Assembly (NCBI RefSeq): GCF_937903345.1
Contig: NZ_CALCZQ010000008.1
Location: 62,001-126,000, forward strand
DNA: 64,000 bases
Direction of reading: 5' to 3'
Origin: an uncultured Emticicia sp.
Lineage (GTDB): Bacteria; Bacteroidota; Bacteroidia; Cytophagales; Spirosomataceae
Each line of letters begins with the position of its first letter. Within the stretch, counting starts at the first letter, position 1. The notes under the pieces are model-generated. The model worked only from the letters and a program-made list of their open reading frames with translations. It was not told the origin of the DNA and searched no databases. The translations under genes and the position numbers were made by a program. Positions 34,111 to 43,858 of this stretch are shown piece by piece.

Positions 34111-37100
34111 TCAATTACATCCTTCAATTTCAGCCTTGAAAACCGAACTTGAATTTGCTTGAAAACCTGCATTCAATAAAATAGAATTTCCTGCTTTATA
34201 AATTGTGTAGGAGGGTGAAAGTATTTTGTTTGAGGCTGTTATGGTTTGGATAGCTTGATTCGTTGTTGTACCGCCCGAAATATCATTTGTTGGACTAACG
34301 AGATTCAGAGAGGCAGTCACCGAACTAAGATTTGTGCCACTATTATTTCCAGTTAAAGTTTGATTTGTTGAAACAACTCTAATTCTGTAATTAGAACCAA
34401 CTGCAATATTCATTGGTATTATGCATACCGCAACTCCTGCCGCTGGAGTGCTTCCAATTATTATTGGATTATCGAATGTACCGTTGGCGTCTGAAAGCTG
34501 CACATCAAACTGATTGGCAGGGTTAAACGCTCCAGTTGTTGTAAAACTGACATTGAATGTACTTCCTGCACACAAAGAATTTATTGTAAATGAAGGGGCA
34601 GAAATACTCGCATTATTAGCTACAACAGTAAATTGAGTATCTACTGGGCCATAAACTATGCTTCCTTGGCCATTGTTTAAACTGTAACCAGTTATTGTCA
34701 AGGTATAATTGCCTGGACTTAGGTTTCTGCCCAAAACATCATTTCCTGTATTATTAAACAAAGCAAATAATGGAATATTCTCAATGACTTCATGTAAATA
34801 TGGCAAACCAGTGATTTTCATTCTAAAACTCTCTATTGGAATTGTTGGACAAATAGGATTCACCAAAATCGATGTCTGTTCGGGGACTTCAGCAATTACC
34901 ATATTATTCAAAAGTGGAAACTTATAAACGAAAGGATTTCCAGCCTGAACATAGTCGTACTCTACAAGTACTAAACATGGATTATATTCAGTAATGATTA
35001 CAGAGGTAGTTGCAATTGCAGTACAGCCATTCTGTGTTACTGCAACAGTGTAGTTACCTGCCATTGCTAAAGTTGAATTACTAATACTTGCTGGATTGAG
35101 AGTGCTTGAATATCCATTGGGTCCAGTCCAATTATATGAACTTCCACCAGACCCTATTAATTGAATGGTTTGATTTGTGAAATAAGGGCCACTATTTATT
35201 GCGGTCGCGGTTATTGAAGTGACAGTAATTGTAGCTACTGAAGAGAAAGCTTCTGGACACGCTCCATCTTTTATAACGGCACGATATTTTGTAGTTTGAG
35301 TTAGATTACTACATAATAAAGTATTAGTAGCATTAACTATTGAAGTTTTATTTATAAAATTATCAGTTGAAGATTCCCATCGTATGATTGTACCAGTATA
35401 TCCAGTCAAAGTTAACGTTGAAGAATTACTTCCAGCACATACATTTGCATCTGAAGATAACGTACCACCTACGGATAAGCAATTGAGTGGAGATATTGTG
35501 AGACTAACAGGTTTTCGAACACTTATTGCACATTCGGTCAACCCCGCACAACTCGCCTGGGCATAGAATGTATAGGTGCCAGGGGTAGTATCGGTCGGAA
35601 TAAATTCTGAGCCTGTTCCAACAACTGTGCCCGATGTGGCACTATTATACCACGAAATTGTACTTGCAACACCCGACCCGGAAGTCAGAACTGTTACCGA
35701 GAAACTTTCCACACAAAGTGGATCTATTGCTGCGGCATCTTCGGCGATTAAAGTCCAAGTTCCATTTGGGTTTAAACCATTCAAAGCATATAATGATTGT
35801 ATCGGTGCAAAAGTACCATTCGAAGGAAGTGAACCAACTGTCAGAGCAGTTCCACCATCTTCAAAAATCGTTGTCAAAGTGCCTAGTGGAACAGTTCCAG
35901 TTGCATAAGTATTAGAATTGAGAAGACTTATTATAGTACCATCAGGAGATTTTATTTTGAAGGATACTTCGTCATACCAAGGTTTCCCTACATCGCCAAC
36001 TGTTCCACAATCATTGATTCCTCCAGTGCTTCTTTTTCTCCATGTAATCGAAACTTTTATTCTACCAATACTTGTTACTGCACCCGAAATTGAAACCTGT
36101 GGATCAGCACCACTTTTTAACCCACCATCATAACCGATAGTTGGACCAGAGAAAGTAGAAGTGATACTACTTGGACAAACAGCACTTGCTTGTAAACCAT
36201 TTCCTGCAGTTATGGTCGTACCGAAATTAATTATACGGCTAACCGTTGAAGGGGCAGGAGTACCTACTTTGACTATTGTGGATATTGGTGAAGACGAAAC
36301 AGTACAACCCAAACGGCTTACTGCAACCTGATAGCTCCCAGATGTTTTAACACATAATTGTGACAGCGTTGCATTCGAAATCAAGACACTATTTCTATAC
36401 CACTGATAAGTTAAATCCGTACCAGTATTTGCAGCTAAAACAGCAGAATCACCTTCACAAAATGTTGTAGATCGAGTAACTGAAATATTTGCAGTTGGGC
36501 AACTTGTTGTACCAACAATTGTAATTCTATGTTTTTGGTTAAATGTACCAGCAATTCCGTTTCCACCATTAGCGTTTATATTGAATGTTAAATCTACGAA
36601 TTCATCTACCTCATTGAAAGAGTCATCATAAACTCGCAAAGTAAAAGATTGTGTTAAGTTTGAAGCATTTAATACGATTGGTGAGGAATAAATCAAATCA
36701 TAATCTACACCTTCGGTAGCAGTACCCACTTTCGAAATGCTTAGGTTTACATTTTGCGATGGTGCTTGGTCAATTAAAAGCGTAATCGGATAATCCTTAT
36801 AAAATCGATTAACATTGATTGGTGTTATTGATTCCTTTTGACGAACAATTGTTCCGCCAAACTTAAACCGTATAGTTGGGGACGTAATGGGGTCATTAAT
36901 TTTAAAACTCCCTATTCTGGTCTTAAAATCGACAGAAGCAGTAGTTGAATAATATTCGGCCGTAAACCAAAGTGTCTCCTCATCAAATGGGTCTGTGGTC
37001 ATTGCTGAGTAATCTCCCCAACGCCCACCTGCATTGGTCTGTGAACCTGTTGAGGCATGAAAAACCTGTTCAGCACCAAGTGTTCCGATGGGGTCAGTTT

Positions 37101-38535
37101 TTTTTCTCTCGGCATAATAAATACTCGGATAGGTAGATGAACTTGACCTACTATATCCTAAAGCAATATTACCTCTTTGGTCAATACCTGCACAACCCAT
37201 CCAACGATTTATTCCCGTAGCTCCATCAATGGCTGTTGGTGAATAAGTTGATTGTTGATTAACTATCCAAGGGCTTGAGGAATTTGCTCTTGTAAGTTCA
37301 TACCAACGTGTGGAAGATTGATAGGTAGATGCCGTGGTTGGATTTACACCACTAACATTAACTGGGTAATTCATTACTAAAGACTCATACTCATCAAATC
37401 TTCTGTAAATTATCCTACTCATCATTCTGTCGGCAATGGCATCCAATAGAGCGGAAGTACCTAGTTGTTCAATTGGCTTTGAGGAAGGTGAACGCCCATC
37501 AAATGCTGCAACAGGAAGAGCAGTGACATTATTTAAAGTTGATAAAGAGGGATTTGAAAAATTTGGTGTTAGCGTACGCAATTGTAATTCATCATTACCA
37601 CCAAATTCGTCTGCGTTATAAGTCACAAATGTTGGAAGAGAACTTGATTCAGGGGTTTTATAACCTTCAAAACTAACAGGTAAATAGCCGCCAGTTGAAG
37701 GATCGTTGAAGCCAATGGCAGTAGCAGTGGCCTCACCATTTATCATTTTGTTTCTATCAAAAGCCCAAAAACCTTGCCCAAGATAAGCTGTTCCTGTAAA
37801 ATTAAAATTATGGGTGGTCACGATATAGCTATTGTTCCAAATACCGACATGAGGATAATCAGGAAAAAAACCTGTTGTTTGAAATTCGTAGATATTATAA
37901 GCTCCCGTTGGATCATTTGTTTGTGAAACACAAAATATCAAGGATTCTCTTCCAGAAGTAAACAAACTACTAAATTGGAGCAAAACCCAACGATCTGCCA
38001 TTTGGTCATATAAGGTTATTGGGTCGCCATCATCAGTCGAGGTAGAGGCAATTTGACTAAATTTTAAAGCAGGCGTTAGCGGATTTCCTGATTTGTCATA
38101 AACTCTGTGCACTAAATTGATCATCTGAACAACATGATTGGGGCCTACACTTAGCACTGGGTCAGGAGGTGATAATAACCCAAAGCCAGCAGCGGTATTT
38201 TCAGCCGATCCAACACCATCAAAAGAAGCACTTAACCCATTTATTCCCAATCTATTTTTTACACTTTTAGCTGTAATTTGGAGTGCCAGATCGGAATTAT
38301 CAGCTAAAGGATTATCAACCGAAAACCTTACTCTTTTATTTATTTTTTCACGTAGTGCTTGATACTTTGGATTTCTATCTGTTTTCAGTTTTGTGTCCAA
38401 AGGCTCAGGGGCTTTCATGTCCTTTAGCTTAAGAGACACTCTGACAAGTTTTCCAGTAAGAATGCTCGATGGTGCTTGCTGTCCTAAAGCAAATTTGCAA
38501 AAAAATATAAAAACCAAAAAAATAATTCTTTTCAT
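34111..38535 (-). CDS. Large secreted multidomain protein with Gly-Cys-X C-terminus
   Basis: A 1474-residue exported protein with signal MKRIIFLVFIFFCKFALG. Residues about 100-560 form a unique region with SPPDPVLSVGPNHVVQMINL and WVLLQFSS. A Calx-beta-like repeat follows (about 575-685; EGVDYDLIYSSP), then an Ig/PKD-like module (about 690-765; YQWYRNSVLI), a proprotein-convertase P-like domain (about 800-955; GLNPNGTWTLIAEDAA), and more Ig-like modules. The C-terminal 60 residues (QAIQTITASNKILSPSYTIY, then AGNSILLNAGFQANSSSVF) end Gly-Cys-Asn, matching the '3-coathanger stack' GCX C-terminal domain of Cytophagales. That domain is thought to be a surface-targeting tail. It is not a canonical T9SS type A tail. 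The function may be adhesion or binding; no catalytic domain was found. Confidence 0.82.
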   Translation of the reverse strand: MKRIIFLVFIFFCKFALGQQAPSSILTGKLVRVSLKLKDMKAPEPLDTKLKTDRNPKYQALREKINKRVRFSVDNPLADNSDLALQITAKSVKNRLGINGLSASFDGVGSAENTAAGFGLLSPPDPVLSVGPNHVVQMINLVHRVYDKSGNPLTPALKFSQIASTSTDDGDPITLYDQMADRWVLLQFSSLFTSGRESLIFCVSQTNDPTGAYNIYEFQTTGFFPDYPHVGIWNNSYIVTTHNFNFTGTAYLGQGFWAFDRNKMINGEATATAIGFNDPSTGGYLPVSFEGYKTPESSSLPTFVTYNADEFGGNDELQLRTLTPNFSNPSLSTLNNVTALPVAAFDGRSPSSKPIEQLGTSALLDAIADRMMSRIIYRRFDEYESLVMNYPVNVSGVNPTTASTYQSSTRWYELTRANSSSPWIVNQQSTYSPTAIDGATGINRWMGCAGIDQRGNIALGYSRSSSSTYPSIYYAERKKTDPIGTLGAEQVFHASTGSQTNAGGRWGDYSAMTTDPFDEETLWFTAEYYSTTASVDFKTRIGSFKINDPITSPTIRFKFGGTIVRQKESITPINVNRFYKDYPITLLIDQAPSQNVNLSISKVGTATEGVDYDLIYSSPIVLNASNLTQSFTLRVYDDSFNEVDEFVDLTFNINANGGNGIAGTFNQKHRITIVGTTSCPTANISVTRSTTFCEGDSAVLAANTGTDLTYQWYRNSVLISNATLSQLCVKTSGSYQVAVSRLGCTVSSSPISTIVKVGTPAPSTVSRIINFGTTITAGNGLQASAVCPSSITSTFSGPTIGYDGGLKSGADPQVSISGAVTSIGRIKVSITWRKRSTGGINDCGTVGDVGKPWYDEVSFKIKSPDGTIISLLNSNTYATGTVPLGTLTTIFEDGGTALTVGSLPSNGTFAPIQSLYALNGLNPNGTWTLIAEDAAAIDPLCVESFSVTVLTSGSGVASTISWYNSATSGTVVGTGSEFIPTDTTPGTYTFYAQASCAGLTECAISVRKPVSLTISPLNCLSVGGTLSSDANVCAGSNSSTLTLTGYTGTIIRWESSTDNFINKTSIVNATNTLLCSNLTQTTKYRAVIKDGACPEAFSSVATITVTSITATAINSGPYFTNQTIQLIGSGGSSYNWTGPNGYSSTLNPASISNSTLAMAGNYTVAVTQNGCTAIATTSVIITEYNPCLVLVEYDYVQAGNPFVYKFPLLNNMVIAEVPEQTSILVNPICPTIPIESFRMKITGLPYLHEVIENIPLFALFNNTGNDVLGRNLSPGNYTLTITGYSLNNGQGSIVYGPVDTQFTVVANNASISAPSFTINSLCAGSTFNVSFTTTGAFNPANQFDVQLSDANGTFDNPIIIGSTPAAGVAVCIIPMNIAVGSNYRIRVVSTNQTLTGNNSGTNLSSVTASLNLVSPTNDISGGTTTNQAIQTITASNKILSPSYTIYKAGNSILLNAGFQANSSSVFKAEIEGCN

Positions 38536-38569
38536 AATATTTTCGATTTATTTACACCGATTAATTGAT

Positions 38570-38601
38570 AATACAAAAACAAGAATTTATGTTTTTGTAT
38601 T
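38570..38601. repeat. Perfect 12-bp inverted repeat upstream of the adhesin-like gene
   Basis: AATACAAAAACA (38570-38581) and TGTTTTTGTATT (38590-38601), with an 8-base spacer. It lies 35 bp before the adhesin ATG (minus strand), in a divergent promoter region, so it may be an operator or a 5'-UTR hairpin. Confidence 0.55.
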
Positions 38602-38686
38602 AAAAATTAGGTTATTTAATTATCGGCAAATATTTATAAGAACAAAATTAACAATCTTTTGGCTAATACATAAAACGTTTGTATCC

Positions 38687-38694
38687 TACTTTTG
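38687..38694 (+). promoter_or_regulatory. Putative -7 element (TACTTTTG) of the sugar permease gene
   Basis: Exact TAnnTTTG match 52 bp before the ATG. A TTTG at 38658-38661 is a possible -33 element, but the 25-base spacing is longer than usual. Confidence 0.35.
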
Positions 38695-38746
38695 GAAATA
38701 GTGCATATATTTACTTATTTGCATTTCCATTTTAACCTTAAGACTA

Positions 38747-40333
38747 ATGCAAAACAATCGTTCTCATCTTTACACGCTCATGACCGTTTGGTTCTTTTGG
38801 AGCTTCGTGGCTGCATCAAACGGAATTTTGATACCTCTTTTCAAAGAGAAATTCACTCTTACACAAACTCAAGCACAACTTGTTGACTTTGCATTTTATG
38901 CAGCTTATTTCATTGGCTCGGTACTTTATTTGATATTTTCACGTTTAATGGGTGGCGATATTCTTAACAAAATAGGATACAAAAATGGTATCGTAATAGG
39001 TCTTTTGATTTCTGCTGTTGGCACGCTTCTCTTTTACCCTGCTGCTCAAAATGCCTCTTATAATTTATTATTGGCAGGTTTATTTATTGTTGGCCTTGGT
39101 TTTTCACTCCAACAAACTGCGACTCAGCCTTTTATGATTGCACTTGGGCCACCTGAAACAGGTGCTCAACGTATCAATTTAGGTGGAGCAGTCAACAACT
39201 TAGGCGGCACCATTGGGCCGGCTTTGGTATCATATGCAATTTTTGGTTCGATTGCAAACGATGCCGCCGCCAATGCTTCAATCGAAGACGTAAAAGTTCC
39301 ATATCTAATTTTAGGGGTTTTGTTTGCTTTGATGGCATTGTTTTTTTGGGTTTCTAAACTTCCTCGTATTAAAAATGATGAAGATGTTCAAGTAAGCAAT
39401 ATTGTAATTGGACTCCCATTGGCATTTTTAGTGCTATGCGTAGGGGTTGCGGTGGCATTTTCGATCGAAATCGCCATCACATTTACATTTGCACTTATGT
39501 GTATGTTGATGATTGGCTACATGATTTATTCATTGGCTGGAAAATCTGGAGCAGTGCAAAATGCAGCTTCGGTGCTAAGCTATCCACAAGCCGTTTTGGG
39601 AATGACGGCTATTTTTGTTTATGTAGGTGTTGAAGTAACGATCGGCTCTAACCTTGGAGAATATTTGAAAGAAACCGAAAACTTAGATTCATCCCAAATT
39701 TCAAAGTATGTTTCACTGTTTTGGGGAAGTATGATGATTGGCCGTTGGACAGCTTCTATCGGAAATTTCAATCCATCGGCATCAATGAAGAAAATCCTCA
39801 TGGTGATTGTTCCTTTCATAGCCTTTGCCATTGTTTTGATTGTAAATTCATTGTATAGCGGCGATGTAAGCGATTTATATCCTTATGCAGCTTGTGTAGC
39901 CATCCTGATTTTGGCTTATTTTGTCAGCCAAGAAAAACCAGTTCGTTTACTATTAATATTTACAGCTCTCGGTGCAATCATGTCTGTTATCGGTGTATTG
40001 ACAACTGGAAAAGTCGCTCTTTTCTCTTTGATTTCAGGGGGTTTATTCTGTTCTGTTTTATGGCCGAGTATTTTCTCACTTGGTACAGCAGGACTCGGAA
40101 AATTCACCAATCAAGGGGCGGCATTCTTGATTATGATGATTATGGGAGGTTCAATCATTCCCGTAATACAAGGTAAGGTTGCAGATACCTTTGGTATTCA
40201 ACCATCCTATCTTTTGGCGGCAGGTTGCTTCGTTTATCTTTTTATTTTTGGAATTGTGGTGCAAGGTATTTTGCGTAAACAAGGCATTGATTTCGATAAA
40301 GAAGTAGTAAAAGATGGCGGAAAAGGTCATTAA
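38747..40333 (+). CDS. Sugar MFS permease (FucP/GluP-like)
   Basis: A 528-residue major facilitator with about 12-14 membrane spans, resembling the fucose/glucose-galactose:H+ symporters. Landmarks are MTVWFFWSFVAASNGILIPL in the first span, FAFYAAYFIGS, LGFSLQQTATQPFMIALGPP and INLGGAVNNLGGTIGPAL. It is longer than FucP (about 440) owing to extra segments between the halves and at the end. The substrate is probably a hexose or deoxyhexose, which could include products of the PUL, but nothing in the sequence proves that. It is monocistronic and followed by a strong terminator. Confidence 0.87.
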   Translation: MQNNRSHLYTLMTVWFFWSFVAASNGILIPLFKEKFTLTQTQAQLVDFAFYAAYFIGSVLYLIFSRLMGGDILNKIGYKNGIVIGLLISAVGTLLFYPAAQNASYNLLLAGLFIVGLGFSLQQTATQPFMIALGPPETGAQRINLGGAVNNLGGTIGPALVSYAIFGSIANDAAANASIEDVKVPYLILGVLFALMALFFWVSKLPRIKNDEDVQVSNIVIGLPLAFLVLCVGVAVAFSIEIAITFTFALMCMLMIGYMIYSLAGKSGAVQNAASVLSYPQAVLGMTAIFVYVGVEVTIGSNLGEYLKETENLDSSQISKYVSLFWGSMMIGRWTASIGNFNPSASMKKILMVIVPFIAFAIVLIVNSLYSGDVSDLYPYAACVAILILAYFVSQEKPVRLLLIFTALGAIMSVIGVLTTGKVALFSLISGGLFCSVLWPSIFSLGTAGLGKFTNQGAAFLIMMIMGGSIIPVIQGKVADTFGIQPSYLLAAGCFVYLFIFGIVVQGILRKQGIDFDKEVVKDGGKGH

Positions 40334-40388
40334 TTATTAGTGAAAAACCTATCAAAGTGCCACTTTTCAACATTTAAGCGACTCATTT

Positions 40389-40441
40389 AATCGGAACTAT
40401 AACCTTATTTTTTGATTGAGATTATAGTTCCGATTTTTTAT
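40389..40441 (+). terminator. Terminator after the sugar permease gene
   Basis: A perfect 14-bp inverted repeat, AATCGGAACTATAA (40389-40402) with TTATAGTTCCGATT (40422-40435), followed by TTTTATT on the plus strand. Confidence 0.85.
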
Positions 40442-40514
40442 TACCAACTTCCAGAATCAAGTCAATTTCAGTTTTCTGTAAACACCTTACTTGTCCAATA
40501 AATCTTCGATATAA

Positions 40515-40556
40515 AAGAAATAGGTGAGTAAATACGAATAATTATCTCACCTATTG
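40515..40556 (-). terminator. Terminator after the acyl desaturase gene
   Basis: Arms AATAGGTGAG (40519-40528) and CTCACCTATT (40546-40555). On the minus strand the stem is followed by a T-rich tail. The rest of the 40334-40673 gap shows no ORF. Confidence 0.65.
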
Positions 40557-40673
40557 GGCGTTATTTCTATACTTATAAGGTCGTGTAGAAAGTCGACATT
40601 TACAAAATTTTATAGAAAGGCATTGACAAGATTTTCTTAATAAATTTTATCAAACTTTCCTTGCCTATTTCAA

Positions 40674-41771
40674 CTAAATTACTCCATGACCTAAATTATG
40701 TAGCATTCTTACATGAGATCGTAAGCCATTTATGAAAGATTGTTTATTATTATAAACGATTCCAAAATCTTCTGCGGTACTCTTTACGATTGAAGCTATT
40801 GCAGGATAATGAATATGTGAAATATTTGGAAATAAATGATGCTCAACTTGATAATCAAGTCCGCCAATATACCAAGATAAAATTTTATTATTCCCTGCAA
40901 AATTAGCGGTTGTATTAAGTTGATGTATTGCCCAGGCGTTTTCGATATTTCCTTTATCATCAACCGCTGGTTGGCCAGCACCTTCCACGATGTGAGCTAA
41001 CTGGAAAACCGTACTTAAAATAATTCCTGCAGTACAATGCATAGCCATAAAACCAGCAAACCATTGGCCAAACGTAATATCAAGAACCATCATCGGCAGA
41101 ACACCAATGAATAACACATAAGCTATTTTACTGATTATTAAATTTACTAATTCTTTCCTCGGATAAGGTTTTACTAAGCCAGATTCTGCCATTTTATTGT
41201 ATAATCCTATCTCTTTAAAATCTTTCCATAAAAACGATATTGTCATTAAACTGTACAAGAAAAAAGCATATATGTGCTGAAAACGATGCACAGCCTTTAA
41301 TTTATCTCCACTCGAAAGACGCAACATAAATTTACCAGTAATATCTTCATCAATATCGTGGAGATTTGTATAGGTATGATGTAGCTTATTATGTTGAACA
41401 TCCCAATTATATACATTACCCCCTAGCAGATATATCGAAGCTCCGAAAAATTTATTAAGTTTTGAAGAAGCTGAAAACGACCCATGAATGGCATCGTGCA
41501 TAACTGACATCCCTACACCTGCAACTCCTAATCCCATCACTACAGTTAAAAACAACATTTGTAAAGGTGTGAAATTTCCTGTAAGAATTAAAGCGAATGG
41601 AACCAAATAGAGGCTTAATAGAATAAATGCCTTGAAAAGCAATTTTGTGCCTCCCGTTTTCTCGATTGAATTTGTTTCAAAATAGGAGTCAATGTTTTCA
41701 CGAAGTACTGAAAAAAACAAAGATTTATCTCTATTAAGAAACTTTACTTTAGCGTATTTGGCAGGTTTCAT
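40674..41771 (-). CDS. Membrane fatty acid (acyl-CoA/acyl-lipid) desaturase
   Basis: A 365-residue membrane di-iron desaturase. The three histidine boxes are HDAIH (92-96), HNKLHH (127-132) and QVEHHLFP (near 310), the last with the Gln-Val form typical of front-end-type or linoleoyl-CoA-like desaturases. Hydrophobic spans surround residues 45-95 and 165-260. It introduces a double bond into acyl chains, adjusting membrane fluidity; position specificity is unknown. No cytochrome b5 domain is fused. It is monocistronic, with its own terminator. The 436-bp gap upstream (41772-42207) is AT-rich and gene-free and probably holds its promoter. Confidence 0.92.
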   Translation of the reverse strand: MKPAKYAKVKFLNRDKSLFFSVLRENIDSYFETNSIEKTGGTKLLFKAFILLSLYLVPFALILTGNFTPLQMLFLTVVMGLGVAGVGMSVMHDAIHGSFSASSKLNKFFGASIYLLGGNVYNWDVQHNKLHHTYTNLHDIDEDITGKFMLRLSSGDKLKAVHRFQHIYAFFLYSLMTISFLWKDFKEIGLYNKMAESGLVKPYPRKELVNLIISKIAYVLFIGVLPMMVLDITFGQWFAGFMAMHCTAGIILSTVFQLAHIVEGAGQPAVDDKGNIENAWAIHQLNTTANFAGNNKILSWYIGGLDYQVEHHLFPNISHIHYPAIASIVKSTAEDFGIVYNNKQSFINGLRSHVRMLHNLGHGVI

Positions 41772-42207
41772 TAAGTGGTAATAGGTTTATATGAAACAAA
41801 TTTACTCAAAAACAATTTATTTCTACAATTTTATATAAATAAAGTAATATTTCTTAGATAATTTATATCAATTCTGACAATGCTCTCATTAATTATTCAT
41901 TCAATTTTTTTGGTAAAGCGTTTGTTTTTCAATTCATGGATGAGTTAATAATTATCAATTGATTTATTTGAATTGGAGGCATAAATAAAATACCCTTGCT
42001 ATCTGTCTTACTTAGGTAAACTTGGTAAATAATCGCCCAGTTTAAGGTAAGGGAATGATCTTTTAGATAGTTATATATTGATTCTCAAATTTGTTGATTA
42101 TTTTAAGTCTATTACTGATTAAAATTTTGTATAAATTTATCAATGTTGAATATAGAATTGAACTAACTTTTTTTTGCAACACCTTTTAAATCTACCGTTT
42201 TTTGGGC

Positions 42208-43572
42208 TTATAGTAAATCTATGATTTTGTCTGCCTCGCGTATGCCACTTAAATATGCCCCATGAGCTGTTCCACGATATTCTCTTTCGGTATGTTCACC
42301 AGCAAAAAAAACTTTATTATTTATTTCCTTTGCAAGTATCTCAAAATCAGCAGAGGTAGAGCCATTTGTTGCGTAAGAATAAGCCCCAAACGAGTTTATA
42401 TTTTGCCCCCATTGGGTTCTTAAAAAGTCAGTAGGATTTGGAATGCTATTGCCGTAAATACTCTTTAAATTCAACAATATATCATAGATAATTTGACTTT
42501 CAGTCATACTTTCTGTTTTCGTGGCATAGTCACCAAACGCGAAAGTCATTAAAGCATTTGAATGCGTAAATTTCCTCATATTCAGAAAGTAATTGTATTT
42601 ACCTTTGGTATCAGATGCGTACCCAATATATTGGAGGTTGGTTTCCCAAAATGGTTTATTCCAAACCAGCAAAAATTTATTCACGTTCCCAATATTTGTT
42701 TTTTTTATTGCATTGGTTTTATTGGTAGGAAGATCGGGTGTGAAGTTAATTGAATTGTTTTTTAAGACTCCTAAGGGAACCGAAACAATAACATAATCAG
42801 CTACAATGATATAATCATTGGCTTCAACACTTACTTTTTTATTGGAATAATTTATGTTTATTACTCGTGTATTTAGTTTAATATCTAAACCATGTGCTAA
42901 AAAATCTGTTACTTTATCATAACCATTTGTAATAATTAAATCTTCACCATTAGATTCCTCATCATCATCAAAAAATTTTGATGAAAGTTTTGAAATATCA
43001 CCACCAGTATCAAACTCTAAATAAGCCGAAAGCATATATTTCCAAAGATTGTCATCGGCTTTTGTTGGGTAAAGTGTGTTGAATACGGTTTGAAAACTCT
43101 GTTTCTGTGTTCCAGCATTTCTGACTGCATTTAAGGCATTGTCAAATTGATTTTCAGCTTTAGTCAACACCTCGTCAGAATAGTTTCTCCCATTCGTATC
43201 AAAAACTTTAACACTTTCGTCAGATGTCAAAAAAGTTTTTGCCCCTGATTTTGAAGCCAAACTTGTAATGGGATTTCCATTTGGACCGTGTATCCAACTT
43301 GCACCTTCATCAAAAGCTATACCTAAGCTTCTGTTTGTTCGCAATCGTCCACCTACTTTTTCTTGGGATTCAAGTACTGTAACATTAAACCCCTGTTGTT
43401 TCAATTTCTTGGCAGCCGCAAGACCTGAAATTCCTCCACCAATTACAACAACTGACTTTCCGTTCGAATGCATGTACTTATCATCTTTACTCAAACTTGC
43501 TGAAAGTGCAGGTGTAAAAAGCATCAATGGCACTCCTTTTATTGTATCTTCTAAGAATTTTCTCCTTTTCAT
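42208..43572 (-). CDS. FAD-dependent amine oxidase family protein with twin-arginine-like signal
   Basis: A 454-residue flavoprotein related to polyamine/monoamine oxidases. From the ATG at 43572 the N-terminus is MKRRKFLEDTIKGVPLML, a likely Tat signal (RRxFL), predicting export of the folded, FAD-loaded enzyme. VVVIGGGISGLAAAKKLK is the dinucleotide-binding fold. ESQEKVGGRLRT, EGASWIHGPNGNP and the C-terminal FFAGEHTEREYRGTAHGAYL complete the FAD-binding signature. The in-frame ATG at 43620 would hide the signal, so I rejected it. The amine substrate is unknown. The next gene upstream on this strand is 286 bp away and probably a separate unit. Confidence 0.88.
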   Translation of the reverse strand: MKRRKFLEDTIKGVPLMLFTPALSASLSKDDKYMHSNGKSVVVIGGGISGLAAAKKLKQQGFNVTVLESQEKVGGRLRTNRSLGIAFDEGASWIHGPNGNPITSLASKSGAKTFLTSDESVKVFDTNGRNYSDEVLTKAENQFDNALNAVRNAGTQKQSFQTVFNTLYPTKADDNLWKYMLSAYLEFDTGGDISKLSSKFFDDDEESNGEDLIITNGYDKVTDFLAHGLDIKLNTRVININYSNKKVSVEANDYIIVADYVIVSVPLGVLKNNSINFTPDLPTNKTNAIKKTNIGNVNKFLLVWNKPFWETNLQYIGYASDTKGKYNYFLNMRKFTHSNALMTFAFGDYATKTESMTESQIIYDILLNLKSIYGNSIPNPTDFLRTQWGQNINSFGAYSYATNGSTSADFEILAKEINNKVFFAGEHTEREYRGTAHGAYLSGIREADKIIDLL

Positions 43573-43858
43573 ATTTTTTAATTTCTGAATGACTTGTTGT
43601 TGTCCTAAAATGGCATACATGCTTTATTATGTCTCGAAGCTATGTAAACATAACTTGATTTAAAAAACTGATTTTTGGAAAGACACAAAAAAATACAATT
43701 AGAACACGAAATTCAGCCTTTTTTTATTAGCTGCATTTTTTTTCATATTGATTTCTTATGCAGCTATAGGTAAATAATAGACAAATATAAAATCTATATT
43801 TAATTGATAAAAACTGTTTTATATTATTGCAGTGCCGACTATTCACCGTGGATAATGA

